A DNA stretch of 64,000 nucleotides from Micromonospora lupini (GCF_026342015.1 NZ_JAPENL010000002.1:1245001-1309000); one strand, 5' to 3'. Numbered from the stretch's first letter, positions 24,535 through 33,114 are shown. The notes: a model not told the origin generated them from the sequence alone. Translations and numbers: made by a program.

Positions 24535-26175
24535 GTGGGCAACGACTACGTGGTTCCGGCCATCGTCGCGGTCACACTGGTCACCGTCGGGATCGGCTTC
24601 TACGGGCTGCGGCTGGCGCGGACCACGTCCGACTTTCTGGTGGCATCCCGGGCGATCAGCCCGACCTGGAACGCCGCCGCCATCGGCGGGGAATACCTGT
24701 CGGCCGCGAGTTTCCTCGGCATCGCCGGCCTGGTCCTCAAGTACGGCGTGGACGTCCTCTGGTATCCGGTCGGGTTCGCCGCCGGCTACCTGGCCCTGCT
24801 GCTGTTCGTGGCCGCGCCGCTGCGCCGCTCCGGCGCGTTCACGCTTCCCGACTTCTGCGAGCTGCGGCTGGGGTCCCGCCGCCTGCGCATCCTCGCCACG
24901 GCCTTCGTGATCTTCATCGGCTGGCTCTATCTGGTGCCGCAGTTGCAGGGCGCCGGGCTCACCCTGGCCACGGTGGCCGGCTCCCCGTACCCCGTGGGCG
25001 CCCTCCTGGTGGCCGCCGTGGTCACCGCGAACGTGGCGCTCGGCGGGATGCGGGCGATCACCTTCGTCCAGGCGTTCCAGTACTGGCTCAAGTTGACAGC
25101 TCTCGCCGTACCGGTGATCTTCCTGGCGTTGCAGTGGCAGGCCGACGGCCGCCCGGCGGTGACGCCGCCCGACGGGCCGACGTTCCGGGCCGCGACCACA
25201 GTCGTGGTCGAGCACCGCGCGACCCTCACCCTTGCCGACGGCGACATCCGAGAGGTACGCCCCGGCGACGAGCTGTCCTTCGCCGCCGGTGACCCGGTGC
25301 CGGAGGTGTCCGGCGTGGCCACCGACGCGGGGGACTGGTTGCTGCCCAGCGCGGCCGGCGACGACGACCGGGGTCTGTTCGGGACGTACTCGCTGATCCT
25401 GGCCACGTTCCTCGGCACGATGGGCCTGCCGCACGTGCTGGTCCGTTTCTACACCAACCCCGACGGCGCGGCGGCGCGCAGGACGACGCTCGTGGTGCTG
25501 GCCCTGGTCGGCGCCTTCTACCTGCTGCCCACCCTGTACGGGGTGCTGGGCCGGATCTACACACCGCAACTGCTCGTCAGCGGGCAGACCGACGCGGTGG
25601 TGGTGCTGCTGCCCGGCGCGGCCCTCGGTCACGGGTTGGTCGGGCGGCTGCTCGCCGCGCTTGTCGCGGCGGGAGCGTTCGCGGCCTTCCTTTCCACGTC
25701 GTCGGGACTGCTCACGAGCGTCGCCGGGGTGATCTCGACGGATGTGCTCGGCCGAGGCTCGGTACGCGGCTTCCGGCTGGCCACCCTCATCGCCGGCGCT
25801 GTGCCGACGGCGCTGGCCCTGCACGTCTCCGGGCTGGACGTGTCACAGGTGGTCGGGTTGGCCTTCGCGGTCGCCGCGTCGAGCTTCTGCCCGCTGCTGG
25901 TGCTCGGCATCTGGTGGCGAGGGCTGACCGACCTGGGCGCCGCCGCCGGTGTCCTGGCCGGCGGCGGGGCGGCGATCGGCGCGGTGCTGGTCACCGTGCT
26001 CGGCCCGCCGCTGTCGGGCTGGCCCGCCACGCTCACCGCGCAGCCCGCCGCCTGGACGGTGCCGCTGGCGTTCACAGTGATGGTCGCGGTGTCCATGGCG
26101 ACCCGCCGACGTGCGCCGGCCGACGTCGCCGCCACCATGCTGCGCCTGCACACCCCCGAAGCCCTGCGCCTGTGA
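24535..26175 (+). CDS. Sodium:solute symporter family (SSS) protein, ActP-like
   Basis: 546 residues with about 13 membrane helices. SSS features include SAASFLGIAGLVLKYG after the first helices, GFAAGYLALLLFVAAPLRRS, GGMRAITFVQAFQYWLK and GLPHVLVRFYTNPDGAAARR. A hydrophilic insert of ~75 residues (~195-275, with TLTLADGDIREVRPGDEL) interrupts the core and looks like a small beta domain. It is related to cation/acetate symporters; the substrate is probably a short organic acid. It is co-transcribed with the small membrane protein before it. Confidence 0.85.
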   Translation: MGNDYVVPAIVAVTLVTVGIGFYGLRLARTTSDFLVASRAISPTWNAAAIGGEYLSAASFLGIAGLVLKYGVDVLWYPVGFAAGYLALLLFVAAPLRRSGAFTLPDFCELRLGSRRLRILATAFVIFIGWLYLVPQLQGAGLTLATVAGSPYPVGALLVAAVVTANVALGGMRAITFVQAFQYWLKLTALAVPVIFLALQWQADGRPAVTPPDGPTFRAATTVVVEHRATLTLADGDIREVRPGDELSFAAGDPVPEVSGVATDAGDWLLPSAAGDDDRGLFGTYSLILATFLGTMGLPHVLVRFYTNPDGAAARRTTLVVLALVGAFYLLPTLYGVLGRIYTPQLLVSGQTDAVVVLLPGAALGHGLVGRLLAALVAAGAFAAFLSTSSGLLTSVAGVISTDVLGRGSVRGFRLATLIAGAVPTALALHVSGLDVSQVVGLAFAVAASSFCPLLVLGIWWRGLTDLGAAAGVLAGGGAAIGAVLVTVLGPPLSGWPATLTAQPAAWTVPLAFTVMVAVSMATRRRAPADVAATMLRLHTPEALRL

Positions 26176-26200
26176 GTCAACGCGCGTGGATGATCCACAC

Positions 26201-26257
26201 CAGATCGCCGATCTAGCGGCATCCCGACGCCCGAACACCCCCAGATCGCCGATCTGG
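26201..26257. repeat. Direct repeats of a self-complementary 14-mer
   Basis: CAGATCGCCGATCT occurs at 26201-26214 and again at 26242-26255; each copy is palindromic except for its centre. The second copy extends to CCAGATCGCCGATCTGG. They lie between the symporter stop and the ABC transporter promoter, so may serve as a terminator or a dispersed intergenic element. Confidence 0.6.
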
Positions 26258-26335
26258 CGTGTGCCAACCGCTGGAATCGCGGATCCGTCCGTTGCCGGAG
26301 GGCGGAACTGGCGGTCGGCGGATAACGTTCGGTCC

Positions 26336-27100
26336 ATGACTGGTGAGCACCCCGCGCTCGCGCTACGTGGCCTGGCGAAGCGGTTCGACGGCACGATCGC
26401 GGTGGCAGGCGTCGATCTGGACGTACCGGCCGGATCCTTCTACGGTCTGCTCGGCCCGAACGGCGCCGGCAAGACCACCACCCTGTCGATGGCGGTCGGG
26501 CTGTTGCGGCCGGACGCCGGTTCGGCGTGGGTGCTCGGTCAGGACGTGTGGCGCGATCCGGTCGCGGCCAAGCGACTGCTGGGCGTGATGCCCGACGGGG
26601 TACGCCTGTTCGACAGGCTGACCGGCGCGGAGCTGCTCGCGTACCACGGATTGTTGCGGGGGATGGACCCGGCGGTGGTCGACCAGCGCGCCGCGGAGCT
26701 GCTCGACGTGCTGGCGCTCGGCGACGCCGGCCGGACGCTCGTGGTGGACTACTCGGCGGGCATGAAGAAGAAGATCGGCCTGGCCTGCGCGTTGCTGCAC
26801 GGCCCCCGGGTGCTGGTGCTGGACGAGCCGTTCGAGGCGGTCGACCCGGTGTCGGCGGCGCTGATCCGCGACATTCTCACCAGGTACGCGGCTGGCGGCG
26901 GCACGGTGATCTTCTCCAGCCACGTGATGGAGGTCGTCGAGCGGCTGTGCTCGCACGTGGCGATCCTCGCCCAGGGCGCCATCAAGCGTGTCGGCACGAT
27001 CGCGGACGTCCGTGGCGGCCGCTCGCTGGAGCAGGTCTTCGTCGAGGTGGTCGGCGGGCGCACCGCGACGGGTGACGAGCTGTCATGGCTGTCCCGGTGA
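26336..27100 (+). CDS. ABC transporter ATP-binding protein
   Basis: 254 residues. Walker A is LGPNGAGKTTT, the signature loop is the variant DYSAGMKKKIGLA, Walker B is VLVLDEPFEAVD, and the H-loop is IFSSHVMEVVE. The Q-loop reads GVMPDGVRLFD, without the usual Gln, as in a subfamily of ABC-2 exporters. TAACGT ends 7 nt before the ATG (leaderless pattern). The gene overlaps its permease partner by 16 nt. Confidence 0.92.
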   Translation: MTGEHPALALRGLAKRFDGTIAVAGVDLDVPAGSFYGLLGPNGAGKTTTLSMAVGLLRPDAGSAWVLGQDVWRDPVAAKRLLGVMPDGVRLFDRLTGAELLAYHGLLRGMDPAVVDQRAAELLDVLALGDAGRTLVVDYSAGMKKKIGLACALLHGPRVLVLDEPFEAVDPVSAALIRDILTRYAAGGGTVIFSSHVMEVVERLCSHVAILAQGAIKRVGTIADVRGGRSLEQVFVEVVGGRTATGDELSWLSR

Positions 27101-28785
27101 CCGTCGCCGCCGCGCCCGCGGGTCCGGCGCGGACGGTCTCCGCCCGACACTTCGTACGCCTCAAGCTGCGGGTGATGGGAAACAATTTCCGGGGTCAGAG
27201 CTGGCGGATCGCGCTGTTCATCGGCGGCGCGCTTGTCGGCCTCTGGTTCGCGGCCAGCGGCTTCTTCCTCTTCGCCGCGCCGGGCCTGACGGGCAACGGT
27301 CGGTACGCGGTGCTTGTCGCGGCGGCCGGCGGTGGCCTGCTGGTGCTCGGTTGGCTGCTGCTGCCCCTGGTCTTCTTCGGCGTGGACGAGACCCTGGACC
27401 CGGCCCGGTTCGCGCTGCTGCCGCTGCCGCGCCGCACGCTTGTCATCGGCCTGCTCGCCGCCGCGCTTGTCAGCGTGCCGGTGCTGGCGGTGTCGGTCGC
27501 CGTGCTGGGCCTGGTGTTGACCGCCTGGGCGTTGGGCGGTTGGTCCGCCGGTCTGGTGGCCGTGGTCGGCGTACTCGCCGGGTTGTTGCTCTGTGTGGCC
27601 GCCAGCCGGGCGGTGACAAGCGCGTTCGCCAGCATGCTGCGGTCACGCCGGGTGCGGGATCTGGCGGCCGTGCTGCTGGCGGTTGTCGCCGCGCTGCTCG
27701 GGCCGTTGCAGGTCTTCGGCCTGGCGGCGCTGCGCGAGACGGACTGGACCCGGCTGACCGGGGCCGCGACGGTGATCGGGTGGACGCCGTTCGGGGCGCC
27801 GTGGACCGCCGGCATCGACGTGGCGCAGGGACGGGTGTGGGCCGCTCCGCTGAAGCTGCTGATCACCGTGGCGGCGATCGTCGCCCTGCTGGCCTGGTGG
27901 TCCCGGTCGCTGGAGTCGGCGATGGTGGGCACGGCGAGCACCGGAAAGGCCCCCACGCAGCGCGGCGTCACCGGCGGGGCGGTCGCCCAACTGTTCCCCC
28001 GCGCCGCCAACTGGGCCCGGCGGGACCGGTTCGGCGCGCTTGTCGCCCTGCAGGCCCGCTACTGGTGGCGGGACGCCCGCCGTCGCGCCAACCTGATCAC
28101 GATCGCGGTGGTCGGCATCTTCATTCCGGTGCTGTTCAACGGCGGCCTGAGCTTCACGTCCGGGGACGAGCAGGGCTTCAGCATGGGTGCCGGCGACGGC
28201 TCGCCTGTGGTGGTCACCCTCTCCATGGTCTTCGTCGGCGTGCTCGCCTCGGTCACGCTGGCCAACCAGTTCGGCTTCGACGGCAGCGCCTACGCCGCGA
28301 ACGTCGTGGCCGGGGTTCCCGGGCGGGTCGAGCTGCGCGCGCGGATGACAGCATTTTCGCTGTACGTCCTGCCGATGCTGGCGTTCGTCGCGGTGCTGCT
28401 GTCGGTGCTGCTCGGTCGGCCGGGCTGGCTCGGGTTGACAGCCGGCAGCCTGGCCGCCACTTACGGCGTCGGGTTGGCGGTGAACAGCTTCGTCTCGGTG
28501 CTCGGGGCGTACTCGCTGCCGGAGACGAGCAACCCGTTCGCCATGAACGGCGGCGCGGGCATGGCGAAGGGTCTGCTGACCGTGCTGTCCATGGTCACCA
28601 CGGCGGTAGTTGCGGTGCCGATGGTGGTGGCCGCCGCGCTGCTCGGTGACGCCTGGCTGTGGCTGGCACTGCCGGTCGGCGTCGCGTACGGGCTGGGCAC
28701 CGCGTTGCTGGGCGCGTACCTGGCCGGCGACGTGCTGGACCGTCGTCAGCCGGAACTGCTGGCCACTGTCACCCCGCGTCGCTAA
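27085..28785 (+). CDS. ABC-2-type transporter permease
   Basis: 566 residues with about twelve membrane helices and a short charged start. It overlaps the ATPase gene, so the two form one exporter. There is no periplasmic binding protein nearby. Substrate is unknown; such pairs in actinobacteria export lipids, antibiotics or peptides. The central loop (RSLESAMVGTASTGKAPTQR) is cytoplasmic. Confidence 0.85.
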   Translation: MAVPVTVAAAPAGPARTVSARHFVRLKLRVMGNNFRGQSWRIALFIGGALVGLWFAASGFFLFAAPGLTGNGRYAVLVAAAGGGLLVLGWLLLPLVFFGVDETLDPARFALLPLPRRTLVIGLLAAALVSVPVLAVSVAVLGLVLTAWALGGWSAGLVAVVGVLAGLLLCVAASRAVTSAFASMLRSRRVRDLAAVLLAVVAALLGPLQVFGLAALRETDWTRLTGAATVIGWTPFGAPWTAGIDVAQGRVWAAPLKLLITVAAIVALLAWWSRSLESAMVGTASTGKAPTQRGVTGGAVAQLFPRAANWARRDRFGALVALQARYWWRDARRRANLITIAVVGIFIPVLFNGGLSFTSGDEQGFSMGAGDGSPVVVTLSMVFVGVLASVTLANQFGFDGSAYAANVVAGVPGRVELRARMTAFSLYVLPMLAFVAVLLSVLLGRPGWLGLTAGSLAATYGVGLAVNSFVSVLGAYSLPETSNPFAMNGGAGMAKGLLTVLSMVTTAVVAVPMVVAAALLGDAWLWLALPVGVAYGLGTALLGAYLAGDVLDRRQPELLATVTPRR

Positions 28786-28861
28786 CCGGCGTTTCGGCCG
28801 GTACCCGGGGCGGTCTGAGCGGCCTGGGCGACGGAGTCACGCCAGGCGGCCGGAGCGGAGC

Positions 28862-29173
28862 TCATTCGTCGAATTCCTCGTCTGCCTCCTCGTCCGGGAC
28901 CATCAGCCAATCTTCGGGGAGCGGGCAGGCCAATTCCGCCTTACCACGATGGAGGGCGCGGTGGTCGTACCGCAGGAGGAAGGCCGTGGTGCCGACGACC
29001 GTGCCGGTCGGGCCACCGCCGTGGGCGAGACGGCCGGCGGTGGCCGCGCCACCATGCGGCCGGCCGCCTGACTCGCGCGGGCCGAAACGCGGCGTGTCGC
29101 GCCCGGAAGCCGGACAGCACAGCGAGCGGTATGACTCAGAGGCATAAACATGACTCGGAGTCATACGGCTCAT
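28862..29173 (-). CDS. Small hypothetical protein with acidic C-terminus
   Basis: A reverse-strand frame of about 103 residues. Its last ~55 codons show strong actinobacterial codon bias and a protein-like end (TTAFLLRYDHRALHRGKAEL, PLPEDWLMVPDEEADEEFDE). The N-terminal half is less convincing and the start could be the ATG at 29173 or 29164. I recognise no family. The palindromic pair at 29130-29164 lies within its first codons or just ahead of them. Confidence 0.4.
   Translation of the reverse strand: MSRMTPSHVYASESYRSLCCPASGRDTPRFGPRESGGRPHGGAATAGRLAHGGGPTGTVVGTTAFLLRYDHRALHRGKAELACPLPEDWLMVPDEEADEEFDE
29130..29164. promoter_or_regulatory. Two adjacent operator-like palindromes
   Basis: TATGACTCAGAGGCATA (29130-29146) and ATGACTCGGAGTCAT (29150-29164) are 15-17 bp palindromes with at most one arm mismatch, centred 19 bp apart, roughly two helical turns. 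Shared half-site ATGACTC. They lie in the gap between the ABC permease and the flavin reductase-like gene, at the 5' end of a small reverse-strand gene. The regulator is not identifiable. Confidence 0.5.
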
Positions 29174-29312
29174 TGGCGCATTGCCTTCCGGCCGGACCGC
29201 GCGAGTGCCGGCCGGCGCGGCGGAGGCGGGCGACCAGCTTGCCCGGCTCAACGGGCGACCCGCCGACCTGCACGAGCGCTTCGTGGGTTGGGCGCGGGGT
29301 CGGGGCGGCACA

Positions 29313-29846
29313 ATGTTTCACGTGAATCATGAGCCGGGTGCCGAGATCCACCACACCGACCCGTTCGCGGTGCCGACCGGGCAGCGGTCGCCGGTTCGCC
29401 GACTGCGGGGGAGGCTGGCCGCGCCGGTGACCCTCTGGACGGCGCCCGGCCCGGCGGGCCTGACCGTCTCGTCCACCCTGGTCGCCGAGGGAGAGCCGGA
29501 TCGGCTGCTCGGGCTGATCGACGCGGAGTCCGATCTCTGGGCCGCCGTCGAGGAGGCGGGCCGGTTCGCTGTCGCGCCGCTCGGCCCGCCGCACCGCCAG
29601 CTCGCCGACCGGTTCGCCGGCCTCTTTCCCGCCCCGGGCGGGCTGTTCGCCAGCGGCACGTGGACCGAGACGCCCTACGGGCCGGTGCCGACCGACGCCG
29701 GCGGCTGGGTGGGCTGCCGGCTGGACACCGCCCGGGAGTACGGCTGGGGCCTGCTGGTGGAGGCCACCATCGAGGTTGTCGACCTGGCCGAGGAGGCCAC
29801 GCCGCTGCTGCACTACCGGGGGCGCTACCACGAGCTACCAGGCTGA
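29313..29846 (+). CDS. Flavin reductase-like (FMN-binding split barrel) protein
   Basis: 177 residues. TDPFAVPTGQRSPVRRLRGR, LAAPVTLWTAPGPAGLTVSS, ESDLWAAVEEAGRFAVAPLG and HRQLADRFAGLFPAPGGLF follow the order of flavin reductase-like domains: a barrel strand, T-V-S-S turn and the 'LA..F' helix. It probably binds FMN; the partner oxygenase is unknown. The first codons (MFHVNH) are read from a parS-like 16-mer, and no ribosome site or TAnnnT box is placed as for the neighbours, so the start is inferred. An in-frame extension to 29181 exists. Confidence 0.68.
   Translation: MFHVNHEPGAEIHHTDPFAVPTGQRSPVRRLRGRLAAPVTLWTAPGPAGLTVSSTLVAEGEPDRLLGLIDAESDLWAAVEEAGRFAVAPLGPPHRQLADRFAGLFPAPGGLFASGTWTETPYGPVPTDAGGWVGCRLDTAREYGWGLLVEATIEVVDLAEEATPLLHYRGRYHELPG
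29314..29329. promoter_or_regulatory. parS-like ParB binding site
   Basis: TGTTTCACGTGAATCA differs at one position from the actinobacterial parS consensus TGTTTCACGTGAAACA. The central TTTCACGTGAA is intact. ParB-family proteins load at such sites, which cluster near the replication origin. It lies within codons 1-6 of the flavin reductase-like gene. Confidence 0.7.
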
Positions 29847-29888
29847 CCCGGCAGTCCGACGGACCCGACCGGCGCGACCGGGCCGACC

Positions 29889-29912
29889 GGTCACCGGGGT
29901 GACCTGGGTCAC
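29889..29912 (+). promoter_or_regulatory. Crp-like palindrome array before DUF485-actP
   Basis: Three half-sites follow each other: GGTCACC (29889-29895), GGTGACC (29898-29904) and GGTCAC (29907-29912). The second and third give GTGACCTGGGTCAC, an exact fit to the Crp/GlxR core GTGAnnnnnnTCAC. A possible -10, TACGGT, is at 29992-29997, placing the site near -99. Crp control of acetate transport is known in other bacteria; here it is inferred. Confidence 0.5.
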
Positions 29913-30040
29913 TCGGCGCAGCCAGTCAACCGCTCGGCGCACTCGACGACCGGCGTCGATCTCGGCCTTCCCCGTCGGGGAGCGCGCTCTCTACGGTGCG
30001 CGGAACTACCCCCGACGCCTGTGAAGGTGGTGATCCACAG

Positions 30041-30406
30041 ATGTCCACGGACACACCCGCGCCTACCGCTTCCCAGCCGGACAAGTACCTGGCCGTGCAA
30101 CGGTCGGACGAGTTCGCCGGGCTGCGGCGTGCGCTGCGCGGCTTCGTCTTCCCGATGACCGTCGCGTTCTTCCTGTGGTACGCGCTCTACGTCATTCTCT
30201 GCGCGTACGCCCGGGACTTCATGGGCACGAAGCTGTTCGGCAGCAACATCAATGTCGCGCTGGTCTTCGGCCTGCTCCAGTTCGTCTCCACGTTCCTGAT
30301 CGCGTGGCTCTACGCCCGGTACGCGGACCGGAAGATCGACCCGGTCGCCGACCGGATCCGCGCCGAGATCGGGGAGGTGACCCATGAACACGGTCCTCGC
30401 GGCTGA
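30041..30406 (+). CDS. DUF485 family membrane protein
   Basis: 121 residues with two membrane helices (FVFPMTVAFFLWYALYVILC and INVALVFGLLQFVSTFLIAW) and the family sequence YARDFMGTKLFGSNINVALV followed by YARYADRKIDP. DUF485 proteins (YjcH of E. coli) are encoded with ActP acetate permeases. The ATG at 30041 has AAGGTGG 9 nt upstream. It overlaps actP by 23 nt. Confidence 0.92.
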   Translation: MSTDTPAPTASQPDKYLAVQRSDEFAGLRRALRGFVFPMTVAFFLWYALYVILCAYARDFMGTKLFGSNINVALVFGLLQFVSTFLIAWLYARYADRKIDPVADRIRAEIGEVTHEHGPRG

Positions 30407-32057
30407 AGCCGGCAACCACACCGCCCGCAACCTGACCATCACGCTGTTCCTGGTCTTCGTGGCGGTGACGCTGGCCATCACCATCTGGGCCAGCCGGCAG
30501 ACCAAGACGGCCACCGACTTCTACGCGGGCGGTCGGTCCTTCTCCGGATTCCAGAACGGCATGGCGATCGGTGGCGACTACATGTCGGCCGCCTCGTTCC
30601 TCGGCATCGCCGGCATCATCGCGCTCTACGGCTACGACGGCTTCCTCTACTCGATCGGCTTCCTGGTCGCCTGGCTGGTGGCGCTGCTGCTCGTCGCGGA
30701 ACTGCTGCGCAACTCCGGCCGGTACACGATGGCCGACGTGCTGGCCTTCCGGATGCGTCAGCGGCCGGTGCGGACGGCGGCGGCGGTCTCCACCATCACG
30801 GTGTCGATCTTCTACCTGCTCGCGCAGATGGTGGGCGCCGGCGCGCTTGTCGCGCTGCTGCTCGGCATCAAGCCGGGGACGACCTTCCTGGGCATGGACG
30901 CGGCCACCGCCAAGGTGGCGACCATCATCATGGTCGGCGCCCTGATGATCATCTACGTGACCGTAGGTGGCATGAAGGGCACCACGTACGTGCAGATCGT
31001 CAAGGCGTTCCTGCTGATGACCGGCGCACTGCTGATGACCGTGCTGGTGCTGGCGAAGTTCCACTTCAACCTGTCGGAGCTGCTCGGCGCCGCGGCCGCC
31101 TCCTCCGGCAAGGGCGACAAACTGCTGGAACCGGGCCTGCGGTACGGCGTGGAGGTCGCCGGGAACGCCACGCAGACGTTCTACAACAAGATGGATCTAC
31201 TCTCGCTCGGCATCGCCCTGGTGCTCGGCACCGCCGGTCTGCCGCACATCCTGATCCGCTTCTACACCGTGCCGACCGCCAAGGCGGCCCGCAAGAGCGT
31301 GCTCTGGGCGATCGGCATCATCGGCACCTTCTACCTGCTCACCCTGGCCCTCGGCTTCGGTGCCGCGGCGCTGGTGGGCAGCGAGGCCATCACCGCTCAG
31401 GACAAGGCAGGCAACACCGCCGCGCCGCAGCTCGCCGAGGCGCTCGGCATCAGCTTCTTCGGCGGTGACCTCGGAGGCGCGGCCCTGCTGGCGGTCATCG
31501 CGGCGGTCGCCTTCGCCACCATTCTGGCGGTGGTCGCCGGGTTGACCCTGGCCTCCTCGTCAAGCCTGGCGCACGACTTCTACGCGAACGTCCTGAAGAA
31601 GGGCGAGACGTCGGAGCGCCAGGAGGTGCGGGTCGCCCGGATCTCCGCCCTGGTGATCGGCGCGATCTCCATCCTGTTGTCGATCTACGCGCAGAACCTC
31701 AACGTGGCGTTCCTCGTGGCGTTGGCCTTCGCGGTCGCCGCCTCGGGCAACCTGCCGGCGATCCTCTACAGCCTGTTCTGGCGGCGGTTCAACACCTCCG
31801 GCGCGGTGTGGGCCATCTACGGCGGTCTGCTCTCGGCCGTACTGCTGGTGTTCTTCTCGCCGGTGGTCTCGGGCGCGGCGACCTCGATGTTCCCGAAGCA
31901 CGACTGGCAGTGGTTCCCGCTGTCCAACCCGGGCATCCTGTCCATCCCGTTCGGCTTCCTCTGCGGATGGATCGGCACCCTCATCTCCAAGGAGAACGAC
32001 GAGGCGAAGTACGCGGAGCTGGAGGTGCGCGCCCTCACCGGTTCGGGCGCCCACTGA
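30384..32057 (+). CDS. actP: Cation/acetate symporter ActP
   Basis: 557 residues with about 13 membrane helices. SSS signatures include DFYAGGRSFSGFQNGMAIGG, DYMSAASFLGIAGIIALYGY, GGMKGTTYVQIVKAFLLM and GTAGLPHILIRFYTVPTAKA. The DUF485 gene in front is the classic actP arrangement, so Na+-coupled uptake of acetate or a similar short monocarboxylate is likely. A Crp-like site precedes the operon and a terminator follows it. Confidence 0.9.
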   Translation: MNTVLAAEAGNHTARNLTITLFLVFVAVTLAITIWASRQTKTATDFYAGGRSFSGFQNGMAIGGDYMSAASFLGIAGIIALYGYDGFLYSIGFLVAWLVALLLVAELLRNSGRYTMADVLAFRMRQRPVRTAAAVSTITVSIFYLLAQMVGAGALVALLLGIKPGTTFLGMDAATAKVATIIMVGALMIIYVTVGGMKGTTYVQIVKAFLLMTGALLMTVLVLAKFHFNLSELLGAAAASSGKGDKLLEPGLRYGVEVAGNATQTFYNKMDLLSLGIALVLGTAGLPHILIRFYTVPTAKAARKSVLWAIGIIGTFYLLTLALGFGAAALVGSEAITAQDKAGNTAAPQLAEALGISFFGGDLGGAALLAVIAAVAFATILAVVAGLTLASSSSLAHDFYANVLKKGETSERQEVRVARISALVIGAISILLSIYAQNLNVAFLVALAFAVAASGNLPAILYSLFWRRFNTSGAVWAIYGGLLSAVLLVFFSPVVSGAATSMFPKHDWQWFPLSNPGILSIPFGFLCGWIGTLISKENDEAKYAELEVRALTGSGAH

Positions 32058-32067
32058 CACTCCGGAC

Positions 32068-32102
32068 GGGCCCCCGCCGACGCCACGCGTCAGCGGGGGT
32101 CC
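32068..32102 (+). terminator. Hairpin terminator after actP
   Basis: A 16-nt arm at 32068-32083 pairs with 32087-32102 across a 3-nt loop, with two mismatches or wobble pairs. It starts 10 nt after the actP stop. Confidence 0.8.
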
Positions 32103-32136
32103 GTTCCCGTATCCGAGGATCGGTAGGCTGACCGGC

Positions 32137-33114
32137 ATGAAGGTTGCTGAGCGCTTCGGTTCCGGTCACCGCGTTCTCGTCACCGGCGGCGCCGGTTTCG
32201 TCCCGTCGCACCTGGTCGACTCCCTGATCGCCCGGGGCTGCACGGTGGTGGCGCTTGACAACTTCGTCACCGGTTCCAAGGAGAACGTCGCCCACCTCCT
32301 GGACCGGCCGACCTTCACGCTTGTCGAGGCGGACCTCTCCGACGGCCTGCCGACCCACCACCCGGCGCTTGCCGAGCGGTTCGACGCGATCCTGCACATG
32401 GCCTCGCCGGCCAGCCCCACCGACTTCGCGCAACTGCCTGTGGAGATCCTCCGGGTCGGCTCGGTGGGCACCCTGCACCTGCTGGAGCGCGCGGTCGCCG
32501 ACGGCGCCCGGTTCCTGATGGCCTCGACCTCCGAGGCGTACGGGGACCCGAAGGAGCATCCGCAGCGCGAGACCTACTGGGGCAACGTCAACCCCATCGG
32601 CGTGCGCAGCGTCTACGACGAGGCGAAGCGCTTCTCCGAGGCCGCCACGATGGCGTACCACCGCTACCGCGGGCTGGACGGGGCGATCGTCCGGATCTTC
32701 AACACGTACGGCCCGCGGATGCGCCCGGACGACGGCCGGGCCATCCCGACCTTCATCTCCCAGGCGCTGCGCGGCGAGCCGATCACCGTGCACGGCACCG
32801 GCAATCAGACCCGGTCGATCTGCTTCGTCGAGGACCTGGTGCGCGGCATCCTGCTGCTGCTCGACTCGACCGAGACCGGCCCGGTCAACTGCGGCACCGA
32901 GCACGAGATGTCCATGCGTCAACTCGCCGAGTTGATCGTGTCACTCTCCGACAGCAGCTCCCAGGTGACGTACATCACCCGCAGCGCCGACGACCCGGAG
33001 ATGCGCCGCCCGGACCTGACCCTCGCCCGTGAACTGCTCGGATATGAGCCGACCGTGGCGCCCGAAGACGGCCTGCGACGCACGATCGAGTACTTCCGGG
33101 CGCGGCTAGGGTAA
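32137..33114 (+). CDS. NAD-dependent epimerase/dehydratase, UDP-glucuronate decarboxylase-like
   Basis: 325 residues, extended SDR fold. The NAD motif is VTGGAGFVPSHL, in which Pro replaces the common Gly. The catalytic block is MASTSEAYGD, then YDEAKRFSEA (YxxxK), and RIFNTYGPRMRPDDGR follows as in UDP-xylose synthases, as does ETYWGNVNPIGVRSVYDEAK. The likely reaction is UDP-glucuronate to UDP-xylose. It precedes three LCP genes, consistent with cell-wall glycan supply. TAGGCT ends 7 nt before the ATG, suggesting a leaderless transcript. Confidence 0.85.
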   Translation: MKVAERFGSGHRVLVTGGAGFVPSHLVDSLIARGCTVVALDNFVTGSKENVAHLLDRPTFTLVEADLSDGLPTHHPALAERFDAILHMASPASPTDFAQLPVEILRVGSVGTLHLLERAVADGARFLMASTSEAYGDPKEHPQRETYWGNVNPIGVRSVYDEAKRFSEAATMAYHRYRGLDGAIVRIFNTYGPRMRPDDGRAIPTFISQALRGEPITVHGTGNQTRSICFVEDLVRGILLLLDSTETGPVNCGTEHEMSMRQLAELIVSLSDSSSQVTYITRSADDPEMRRPDLTLARELLGYEPTVAPEDGLRRTIEYFRARLG

